A stretch of 64,000 bases of DNA from Accumulibacter sp. (GTDB lineage Bacteria; Pseudomonadota; Gammaproteobacteria; Burkholderiales; Rhodocyclaceae), in contig NZ_JAZKUG010000001.1 of the NCBI RefSeq assembly GCF_036625195.1, positions 1 through 64,000 on the forward strand. The letters are read 5' to 3'. Each line of letters opens with the position of its first letter. Position 1 is the first letter of the stretch. The notes beneath the pieces were generated by a model. The model did no database searches, was not told where the DNA came from, and saw only the letters and a program-made list of their open reading frames with translations. The position numbers were made by a program, and so were the translations under genes. Shown one piece after another: positions 53,708-60,921 of the stretch.

Positions 53708-54020
53708 CGGTGACAGTATATGAAATACCTTCCAGAGACCAACCCACTCACCGAGCCCTTCAAGCGCAGCCCGCGGATGGCTCAGGTAGATCAGGCAGGC
53801 CTCCTCGCCGCAGACGCGCCGGGCCGATTCCATGGCAACCGGGGCGTGCGCAGTCGCGGTCGCGCCCCCGTGGTGGGAAAAGGTATGCGAGCAGCGTCCG
53901 GCTCGGCGCTTCGCGCAGGTCTTCGGTGTTCCGCTTGAATGCCAGTCCCCAGACGGCAATATGGCGTCCGTCGACGTCGCCGCAGCCTACGGTCCAGGCA
54001 AGAAAAGCATACTGTCACCG
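53708..54020. repeat. Cassette C1: ugd fragment bounded by inverted cassette ends
   Basis: 313 bp from CGGTGACAGTATATG to GCATACTGTCACCG. On the minus strand it encodes the UDP-binding domain of UDP-glucose 6-dehydrogenase: DGRHIAVWGLAFKRNTEDLR, EAPSRTLLAYLF, then after a frameshift GATATAHAPVAMESARRVCG and RAALEGLGEWVGLWKVF. Homologous repeats lie at 58702 and 59362. Confidence 0.8.
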
Positions 54021-54049
54021 CTTCTCGTCACCGCTTCTCGATCCGGATG

Positions 54050-54425
54050 ATGCCGCCGACCGTGTTCGACTCGTCGGCCAATTACGCTTCCTCGAGCAGA
54101 AAGCAGCGGTTCGTCGGGCGATAGCACTTCCGGCTGCCCGACAGTTCGTCGATCAGCTCGCCAACGCGCGGGAGGCGCCCCACGGATCGCGGCCATTGTA
54201 GATAACCAACGGGAACACCGCCGGCCGTTTCTCGCCTCGGCTCACTTCGCCCATGCGACTCAGGTCTTGGTACAACAGGCCGGCATACACGAGGATCCGT
54301 AGCGCCAGCCACGGGTCGACGGCACGCTGGAATTCGAGCAGCAGGTGTTCGACGACGACAGCGTGCGAAAAGATCAGCTTGTAGCCGGTATCCTGTGCGG
54401 AGCCGGCGGCCAGGAAAGGTCCTCA
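54050..54425 (-). pseudogene. Degenerate Rpn-family (Transposase_31-type) gene
   Basis: DTGYKLIFSHAVVVEHLL is the classical Rpn N-terminus, followed after an internal deletion by LEFQRAVDPWLALRILVYAG, LLYQDLSRMGEVSRGEKRPA and VFPLVIYNGRDPWGA. A frameshift then moves to PRVGELIDELSGSRKCYRPT and the gene ends prematurely near 54080. This is a different lineage from the RQEG-type genes. Confidence 0.75.
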
Positions 54426-54502
54426 TTGCCACAGTGACCGGAACCGATGGGCCGCCGCAAAGCCGACCCCGCCCCGCAACCCGTGCGACGCTCGTCCCTT
54501 GG

Positions 54503-55459
54503 CTACTGCGGACGCTGATCGAAGACTGCGTCCAGAGACTCGGCATCGAGCACCCTGATCGCCCATTCTTCCAACTGATCGATCGTGGCGGTGGTCAACC
54601 GCACCTGGACGGTATCGGGGAGCGTGCCAAAGCGACGCGCGAGCTGGCGCTTCAGGAGGGAAGCCTCGCCTTCCTGTCGGCCTTCCTGTCGGCCTTTCTC
54701 GATTCCGAAGCGTTCTGCAGAGGTGACGTAAGGCATGATGACCTTCCTTTCCAGTGTGTAGACTTCCTGCAGCAGCCGTTGCTCAAGCTCTGTCGGCAGC
54801 CGCATCAGCCAGTCGATGACCCCGAACAGATCGATGATGCGCTGCTTGTCCCAATTGCGTTCGTAGAGCAGCTTGGCCAGACGCCATTTTGCCGCATAGC
54901 GCTGTTCCGGGTCACCCTTTGTGCGCCGGGTAAAGAGGTGAGCCGCGGTGACCAGTGCGAAGGGGTTGGGGTCTTCGAGCAGGGATTCGGTCTGGTTGGC
55001 GTAGTCGAGGAGCTTGACCACGGGAAAGCGGATGCCAACCTCGCAGCCGAACAGCTGATAGCTGAACCGCGTCGGCTTCCAGTTTTCACGTTCGTCGGCC
55101 AGCACGGCCAGGCTGGCAACCGGACGACGGTAGCGGTCATAGAGGCGGTAGTTGTAGGTGAAGAGGCGCTCGGCAAAGTCGGCATCCTGCTGGCCCTGGA
55201 CTTCGACGTGGATGTAGACCCACTGCTCCCCTCCGTCCCGCGTTGCGATCTGCACCAGACAGTCAACCAGCCGCTTGCCGAGCTGTGCGTCCTGCACCAC
55301 CTGGGCGAGTTCCTGGTCCAGGAAAACGTGCGGCTGCCGCCAGTCGATCTCGGCGTGGGCTCGCGGAAAGTAGAAGGCCATGAACTCCGGGAAGTAGCGC
55401 GTCAGCGCGTCTTTCCAAGGCGTGTCGTAGTCATCGTTTGACGGCATCGGGCTTGCCAT
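54503..55459 (-). CDS. Rpn-family nuclease-like protein, paralogue with two RQEG repeats
   Basis: A 318-residue paralogue of the gene at 45353 (DYDTPWKDALTRYFPEFMAF, QWVYIHVEVQGQQDADFAER, LLEDPNPFALVTAAHLFTRR). It differs mainly by scattered substitutions and by having two instead of four RQEG repeats. ATG 55459 gives MASPMPSNDD; a longer start at 55519 would extend into a degenerate cassette end (GGAACAGTATAGG, 55491) and is rejected. Confidence 0.85.
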   Translation of the reverse strand: MASPMPSNDDYDTPWKDALTRYFPEFMAFYFPRAHAEIDWRQPHVFLDQELAQVVQDAQLGKRLVDCLVQIATRDGGEQWVYIHVEVQGQQDADFAERLFTYNYRLYDRYRRPVASLAVLADERENWKPTRFSYQLFGCEVGIRFPVVKLLDYANQTESLLEDPNPFALVTAAHLFTRRTKGDPEQRYAAKWRLAKLLYERNWDKQRIIDLFGVIDWLMRLPTELEQRLLQEVYTLERKVIMPYVTSAERFGIEKGRQEGRQEGEASLLKRQLARRFGTLPDTVQVRLTTATIDQLEEWAIRVLDAESLDAVFDQRPQ

Positions 55460-56350
55460 GGGTGACGGATAACAAGGGGACGCTGATACCGGAACAGTAT
55501 AGGTCGTGTGCCGCCGCAAGCAGCGCCTTCGAGGAACTCCCTGCCGCAGGATGCCAGTTGCACGGAGCGGGCCTGGGCCTTGGCATCACCCCGGCATCCC
55601 GAGGACGAGCCGCCAAGCGGCCCGCTGTCGCGTCCGCCTGAAGCGGTCCGCGACGGGCGACCGGTCGATTGACTGATGCAGCAGCAACCTGACCGGCAGC
55701 GAGGCCGGGCCGCTTGGCAGCGTTCCGCACCCGGCTGTGCGCCTGCCCCTGGCTGTGCCCGCGAACCGTGCCCGTGGCCAGCGGGCGGGACGGCTTGGTG
55801 TCGCGGGCGGCCTCGTATGCTGGTCCGAGCGGTGTCTGGCCCCCTTCCGGATACGCTCCGGTGAAGACGTTCTGCAGCCCGCCTGCACGCCGGAGAACTC
55901 GGCGAACCCCGGGCACACTACCGCCATGCCCGAACGCTTCGGCATTCAGCAGATCGATGGGCGGTCAGCGGCGATCGCGCAGCGCAGCGACAGGCGTTGC
56001 GGCGCGGGTTGTTCTGCTGTGCTCGCTGCGCCGGAGGCTGCGTGGCGGTCGCTCGGCACCTGCGGGGAACCATGGGCAAGCCGCTCCTTTCGCTCGGGAG
56101 CGCGGCCGGTCAGCGGTGTGCGCTTCTCCGCGAGGCTGCCAATGATCACCCAGGGCGCCTTTGCCAAGCGTGACTGTCTTCACGTTTCCTGCTCGCGCGC
56201 CGCGCCGGAAGCCCCGTCGGGCGGCAGGAAGCCGCGGCGAGGCGGCGGGGACACGGTTGGGCGCAGCGGCATGCGGCCCGACGCAACCAGCGGGCGACGC
56301 AGTCGGAATCACCAGCCTCCCGGGAGCGAGGCAGAGGTCTTGGCAGGCGG
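55460..56350. other. 890-bp stretch without recognisable gene
   Basis: High-GC sequence with open frames on both strands but no protein family that I can recognise. It holds a degenerate cassette end (55491) and a copy of repeat E (55916-55952). Probably decayed mobile DNA. Confidence 0.5.
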
Positions 56351-56806
56351 TCAGCTCGCGTACTTGCGGAGCGTGCCATCGGCGTAGGCGATGACTCGGG
56401 GCACGGTGGCCAGGAGCGTCGGTGCCAGCGCGGCCACCGCAGCATGGATCTCGGGCATCTTCTCGGTCGCGTATTCGTGGGCGATCAGGTTTCTCAACTC
56501 GCGAATGCGGATCAGCTGCGCGGCCTCTACCCAGCCTCGCTTCTCTGCGCGGTAGATTCGGTCGAGCAGCGAGCCACCGCCGATCAACTCGATTTCATCG
56601 ATCAGGCGGAATACGCGCTGAGTGAGCAAGTCGGCGAGGCGCGCGAAGCGGCTGGTGAAGGATTCGAGGCGCTCCAGTTGCTCCGGCGACCAAGCCTCCT
56701 GACCCAGCAGGTCCCGGCAGCGCTCGATCGAGTACTGGAGGTGGTCGGCGGCAAGCTGCAGGCGCGCCAGTTCCTCCCTCAGGAGTTCTGCCTTGACGGG
56801 CGTCAC
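56351..56806 (-). CDS. HEPN-domain toxin (HepT-like)
   Basis: A 151-residue all-helical protein with the HEPN RNase signature RELRNLIAHEYATE (RNxxxHxY). Start MTPVKAELLREELARLQLAA. It overlaps the upstream nucleotidyltransferase gene by four bases; in HepT/MntA pairs the MNT protein neutralises the HEPN RNase, in characterised cases by AMPylating a Tyr near the active site. Complete. Confidence 0.88.
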   Translation of the reverse strand: MTPVKAELLREELARLQLAADHLQYSIERCRDLLGQEAWSPEQLERLESFTSRFARLADLLTQRVFRLIDEIELIGGGSLLDRIYRAEKRGWVEAAQLIRIRELRNLIAHEYATEKMPEIHAAVAALAPTLLATVPRVIAYADGTLRKYAS

Positions 56807-57084
56807 AACGGCACGCCTTCTTCCAGGACCATTCGAGGAAAGGGCCGGGAAGCATCCGGATAGACGACGAGGTCGATCCTGCGCTCGCCGAACTGCTGAT
56901 GAAGCCGGGCGAGAATATCCAGCTTGCTCATCAGGTCGATCCTGCCCGATAGCACGAGCAGGTCGATGTCCCCACCCTTGGCTGAGTCATCGACGCGTGA
57001 GCCAAACAGGTAGATCGAGGCGTGTGCATCGGCCTCGTGAATCGTTTTGCGGATCGCGGACTGTTCCCCTGCTGTGAGTCTCAT
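56803..57084 (-). CDS. MNT-family nucleotidyltransferase antitoxin (MntA-like)
   Basis: A 93-residue minimal nucleotidyltransferase with the motif YLFGSRVDDSAKGGDIDLLV (GSx10DxD) and a third acidic residue in RRIDLVVYP. Upstream of and overlapping the HEPN gene, forming a complete TA module. Its own start overlaps the end of an Rpn-like fragment by four bases. Confidence 0.88.
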   Translation of the reverse strand: MRLTAGEQSAIRKTIHEADAHASIYLFGSRVDDSAKGGDIDLLVLSGRIDLMSKLDILARLHQQFGERRIDLVVYPDASRPFPRMVLEEGVPL

Positions 57085-57326
57085 ATTTTCCTTCCGGCAG
57101 ACGAACCGGCGGACCGGGTCAGTGCTCCTTCAATCGCTTCGATATCCTTCCACGACCTCTGTTCCAGGGCATCCGGCAGTCGCATCATCCGGTCGAGCAC
57201 CGCGAAGAGATCGAGGGTGCGTTTTCGCTCCCATCGATGTCGATACACCAGGCGGTCGAGGTTGCGCTTGACCTGGTAACGCGCTTCGGCGTCATGCCAC
57301 GTCTGCCATATGTATTCCCGCCACAT
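57081..57326 (-). pseudogene. Rpn-like fragment upstream of MntA/HepT
   Basis: YQVKRNLDRLVYRHRWERKR, TLDLFAVLDRMMRLPDALEQ corresponds to the central ...LLYERNWDKQRIIDLFxVIDWMM... region of the Rpn genes in this window, but strongly diverged. Both ends of the protein are missing; the last residues (AGSSAGRKI) run into the mntA start. Confidence 0.65.
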
Positions 57327-57439
57327 CGAGAACAGGCTGACGCTTTCTGGCTACCGTTCCAGACCTTGAGGTTCCTGCCCTCGTTCAATTCCGAAGCGGA
57401 CGGAGCTGTAGGTACGCAAGATGAGGCCTGTGTACGAAA

Positions 57440-57722
57440 ATTCCTTGAGAGAAGAGTCACCCCGGGAACTTCAGCTGGGCTGGGCCATGTTGCCTGCAGC
57501 CTGCGCGAGATTCAACTCTGCACTTACCGATTCCGGCCGTGCGGCTCGACGGTGAGTCGCGCTTCATTGCCATGGCACCGCACTCTCCGTGCGGAAGGAG
57601 CACGGGACGACCCTCGCCGGGCTCGCTGGATGACCCCACGTAACGATCAGTGCCAATCTGGAAACCATGGTTCTACTCGAGTGCGGCCAGCGCTGGCTCG
57701 GGTGCCTCGTCCAACACTTTGA
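57440..57722. repeat. Repeat B, copy 3 (diverged)
   Basis: Keeps the CCTTGAGAGA-GAGTCACCCCG opening and the CTCGAGTGCGGCCAGCGCT end of repeat B, with ~75% identity and small indels between. The GACAGTATA end itself has decayed (AAAATTCCTTGAG). Confidence 0.7.
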
Positions 57723-57863
57723 AAGGATCGTCGCTACTCGCTTCATGCCGCTCGCGCAATTGTTTCATCCAGTAGCCAGTCGCGGGCTGCACCGGACGAC
57801 GGTAGCGCCGCAGTTTCGGCCGGGTTGCTCGGCTCGGCCTTGAGTTGCCCGATGCGTACCAGC

Positions 57864-58316
57864 TTATCCAGAGCGGGCAGACTCATGGGACGCCCCGATC
57901 AGAGGGATGATGTCCTGGGCCAGAACACGATTCACGAAGGACCCCGATTCGGCTCGCCGCCGCTCGAATTCGGCCGGCGTATAGCAAGAGGTGGCCTCAT
58001 AGTTGTGGATGGCGATGTTGCGAAATCCGACCGATTTTTTCATGCGGCTGGCCAGAGCCGGGCTGATCAGACCAGTGCTGGCGAGGGCTTCGAACGCTTG
58101 CCCCATGGTATTTGGCGCCGGTACGTCCCGGCTGGCGATCAGGTGGGCGGCCAAATCGACGGAAAGTTGAACGGCGCGGGTGAGATTCAGGGTAATGATG
58201 TCCTGGGCATCGATATCGCGTACCAGGCTTTCGGCGTCGACCGGGCACTTTTCCTTCACCCTGAGCAGGCAGCGCCGTAGAGACTCGAGCTTCTGTTCGA
58301 TTACCTGTCGATCCAT
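57864..58316 (-). CDS. HEPN-domain toxin (HepT/DUF86-like), second module
   Basis: A 150-residue helical protein: EKCPVDAESLVRDIDAQDII, LNLTRAVQLSVDLAAHLIAS and the HEPN RNase motif SVGFRNIAIHNYEA (RNxxxHxY). It overlaps the upstream nucleotidyltransferase gene by 16 bases. Unrelated in detail to the HEPN protein at 56351, so these are two separate acquisitions rather than a duplication. Confidence 0.87.
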   Translation of the reverse strand: MDRQVIEQKLESLRRCLLRVKEKCPVDAESLVRDIDAQDIITLNLTRAVQLSVDLAAHLIASRDVPAPNTMGQAFEALASTGLISPALASRMKKSVGFRNIAIHNYEATSCYTPAEFERRRAESGSFVNRVLAQDIIPLIGASHESARSG

Positions 58317-58690
58317 ACGCGCCTCCGTTCGGCCAATATGCGGCTGCTATACGGCGCGAAATCCGCGTCATCGATCAGATGCCGGCACAACAGTTGTGCA
58401 AAGCGTTCATCGCTTCCCAGGATGCGGCGCCCGTGCGTGAGGATTTGTCCAAGCAGCGGTTCGCCGGCGCTGGTCAGGTCAATCAGATCGACCGGCCGGC
58501 CCACACGCTCGGCGAGATCGGCAACCAACGCCATCTTGGCATCCACACCCAAGGGCTTGTCATCCGCCACCGCCAGATCGAGGTCGCTGTCCGGCCGAGC
58601 CTTACCCGCTGCCAGCGACCCAAACAGCACCGCCAGCTTGATATGCGGGTGGCGCAGCAGCACCGAGCCAATCAATTCGGTCGTCGTCAT
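58301..58690 (-). CDS. MNT-family nucleotidyltransferase antitoxin, second module
   Basis: A 129-residue protein with KLAVLFGSLAAGKARPDSDL, DLAV (GSx10DxD) and GRPVDLIDL as the third acidic site. ATG 58690 is chosen; the longer upstream frame would translate a cassette end (58702) and a ugd relic. The gene thus begins just 12 bases from a GGGGACAGTATA end. Confidence 0.87.
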   Translation of the reverse strand: MTTTELIGSVLLRHPHIKLAVLFGSLAAGKARPDSDLDLAVADDKPLGVDAKMALVADLAERVGRPVDLIDLTSAGEPLLGQILTHGRRILGSDERFAQLLCRHLIDDADFAPYSSRILAERRRVWIDR

Positions 58691-58701
58691 GTAAACGAAA
58701 A

Positions 58702-58883
58702 GGGGACAGTATATTAAATATCTGGTTCGCCTCGGCGGCGAAGAGGTCGGTGAACAGCGTCCGCCTCGGTGCTCCGCCCAAGTCGCTGGTGTTCGGCTTG
58801 AATGCCAGTCGCCCGATGGCAAGATGGCGTCCGAGGAGGTCGCTGAGGCGTACCTTCCAGGCAAGAAATGTATACCGTCACCG
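58702..58883. repeat. Cassette C2: shortened ugd-fragment cassette
   Basis: 182 bp with both ends (GGGGACAGTATA at 58702, GTATACCGTCACCG at 58870). Minus-strand LAIGRLAFKPNTSDLGGAPR, RTLFTDLFAAEA matches cassette C3 and then jumps to the common end NQIFNILSP: an internal deletion of about 125 bp that left both ends intact. Confidence 0.8.
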
Positions 58884-58902
58884 TTTTTGCAGATGCGTCT
58901 CC

Positions 58903-59340
58903 TCAGGCATCCGGTAGCCAGTCATCATTGAGAACTTCTTCTTCCATCATCCACGGACAGGCGTCGGGAAAGCAATCAAGGCCGGTTTCCCCAACTGCCT
59001 GAGCGACAGCCTTGGCCCACACCATCGCAAGCCATCGAGTTTCGTGAAGCTTGGGGGAGAGGGTTGGGGCTTCACTCAGTCCATAGGCAATCTCCTTGCG
59101 CTGCGCGAGGATGGTCTTTTCCCAACTGGCTCCCCGTCGCTCCGGCTGATATCGCCACTTGAGCAGATGGGCCATGAGAACCGACATCCCGCTGGCAAGC
59201 TCGCGCTGTTCGCTCTTGCCCACGTCTTCAATTTCCTCCGCGATGTGGTCGCGGTCGAGCAGATCGAACCGCCCGGCACGAAGAAGGCTGGCCTGCTCGT
59301 TTGCCCATGCCACGACATCGGTCTCGTACTTGGTGCTCAT
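58903..59340 (-). CDS. DUF29 family protein
   Basis: A 145-residue protein: YETDVVAWANEQASLLRAGR, FDLLDRDHIAEEIEDVGKSE, QRELASGMSVLMAHLLKWRY are typical DUF29. This cytoplasmic family is common in bacteria rich in mobile DNA and has no established function. Complete copy; C-terminal pieces occur at 47034 and at 53680. It is framed by a right-type cassette end (58870) and a left-type end (59362). Confidence 0.85.
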   Translation of the reverse strand: MSTKYETDVVAWANEQASLLRAGRFDLLDRDHIAEEIEDVGKSEQRELASGMSVLMAHLLKWRYQPERRGASWEKTILAQRKEIAYGLSEAPTLSPKLHETRWLAMVWAKAVAQAVGETGLDCFPDACPWMMEEEVLNDDWLPDA

Positions 59341-59361
59341 ATCGACCTCCCTCGGTAAAAA

Positions 59362-59670
59362 CGGGGACAGTATATGAAATGCCTTTCAGAGGCCAGTCCA
59401 CTTGCCAAGCCCTTCAAGCGCAGCGCCCGGACGGCTCACGCAGATCAGTCGCGCCTCGTGGCTGGAGACGCTCAGAACCGCTTCCATGAAGACCGGGTCG
59501 TGCGCTGTCGCAGTCGCCTCCGCGGCGAAGAGGTCGGTGAACAGCGTCCGCCTCGGCGCTTCGCCCAAGTCGCTGGTGTTCGGCTTGAATGCCAGTCGCG
59601 CGATGGCAACATGTCACCCGAGGAAGTCGCCGAGGCGTACCTTCCAGGCAAGAAATGTATACCGTCACCG
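59362..59670. repeat. Cassette C3: ugd fragment bounded by inverted cassette ends
   Basis: 309 bp from CGGGGACAGTATATG to GTATACCGTCACCG. Minus-strand translation gives RLAFKPNTSDLGEAPRRTLF, TDLFAAEATATAHDPVFMEA and RLICVSRPGAALEGLGKW, the UDP-glucose dehydrogenase UDP-binding domain, with stops at two positions. Same boundaries as C1. Confidence 0.82.
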
Positions 59671-59679
59671 TTTCTGGGC

Positions 59680-60411
59680 TCAGTGATCCTTGAAGACGTC
59701 CTCCAGCGTCGTGGCGTCAAGGATGTTGTCGGCCCACTGTTCCAGCTGTTCAACCGTGGCGGCCTGCAGCCGAGCCAGGGTCTCCGCGCTGGGTGGGCCG
59801 AAGCGGCGCGTGAGTTGACGTTCGAGGAGAGCAGACTCCCCTTGCCGAATGCCTTGCTGCATGCCTTGCTGGATGCCCTTCTCAATGCCGATGCGTTCTA
59901 CCGAGGTGATGTAGGGCATGGTTCGGTTCCTCTCCAGTTGTTCGATGTCTTGCCAGAGTTGATTCTGCAGGTCCTTCGGCACCTGCATCATCCAATCGAT
60001 GACGCTGAACAGGTCAATGATGCGTTGCTTGTCCCAGTTCCGTTCGTAAAGCAGTTTGGCCAGACGCCATTTTGCAGCAAGCCTTTGCCGGTCGTCGCCC
60101 TTGGTCTGCTGGGTGAGCAGATGAGCGGCAGTAACCAGGGCGAAAGGGTTGGGATCAACCAGCAGGGCTTGCGCTTGCGGCTGGTAGTCGAGCAGCTTTA
60201 CGGTGGGAAATTCGAGGTAGTGCCGACAACCGAGGAGTTCATATCCATAGCTTTGCGGCTTCCAATGTGGGCGATCGTCAGCAAGAACGGCGAGGCTGGC
60301 GATCGGGCGCCGGTATTTGTCGTAGAGGCGGTAGTTGTAGGTGAACAGACCAAGACAAGAGGAACCGTATGTGACCTCCCCTCCGAAGGCAAGAAAAGTA
60401 TACCGTCCCCG
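59680..60411 (-). pseudogene. Rpn-family gene, N-terminus replaced by a cassette end
   Basis: About 230 codons of family sequence (LFTYNYRLYDKYRRPIASLA, FALVTAAHLLTQQTKGDDRQ, ERNWDKQRIIDLFSVIDWMM, hinge GIQQGMQQGIRQGE) continue to a normal C-terminus (TTLEDVFKDH). The first ~95 residues including the start of the nuclease core are missing; the frame upstream runs through GTATACCGTCCCCG (60398-60411). Lineage distinct from the RQEG genes. Confidence 0.8.
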
Positions 60412-60495
60412 TTTTTCGCACGCTACCGCCATGCCCGGATGCTCGAGAGCATTCAGCACGGTTCACTTGTCGCCGGCCCGGAAGCAGCCGTCAGG

Positions 60496-60836
60496 TCAGT
60501 AACGCTCCTCCTGCACACCCAGTTCGGCGCGCATGGCGTCGATCTCGGCCTTCACGGCCAGGTACACTCCTGCTCCTTGCGCGCCAGGTAGTTGCGCGTG
60601 AGCTGCAGCTTGGCACTGATGCCTTCCGGCGTGAGCAGGTAGACATACTTCGCCTTGTCCTCGGCGCGCAGGAAATTGCCGGCCTTGATGTGGCCCTTGT
60701 CCAGCAGCGCCTTGAGCAGATAGTTGATCTTGCCGAGGCTGACCCCGAGTCGTTCGGCAAGCTGCCGCTGGCTGATGGCCGGCTCGGCATCGACGATCTT
60801 GAGGATGCGCAGCTGTGCCTGTTCCGCCGGAGTCAT
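60496..60836 (-). pseudogene. EPS-associated MarR-family regulator with 3' frameshift
   Basis: MTPAEQAQLRILKIVDAEPA, ISQRQLAERLGVSLGKINYL and LKALLDKGHIKAGNFLRAED are diagnostic of the 'EPS-associated' MarR regulators found in polysaccharide loci. At ~60567-60571 (GAGTGTACC) the frame breaks, giving QECTWP and a stop; in the next frame the natural end VKAEIDAMRAELG follows to 60496. The winged helix is intact, so a shortened protein of 94 residues may still work, or the base difference may be an assembly error. Confidence 0.78.
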
Positions 60837-60921
60837 GGTTTCTGTTCAATGGATGAACGCGAATGATAGGGCAAGCCTGAGCGCGAGACAAGCGCCCCAC
60901 AGCACGCGCCGCCCCCGGCGA

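Noticed and set aside
55737..56387. 216-codon plus-strand frame as a gene
   Set aside because: Composition is that of random GC-rich sequence and it crosses a short dispersed repeat (E); no family recognised.
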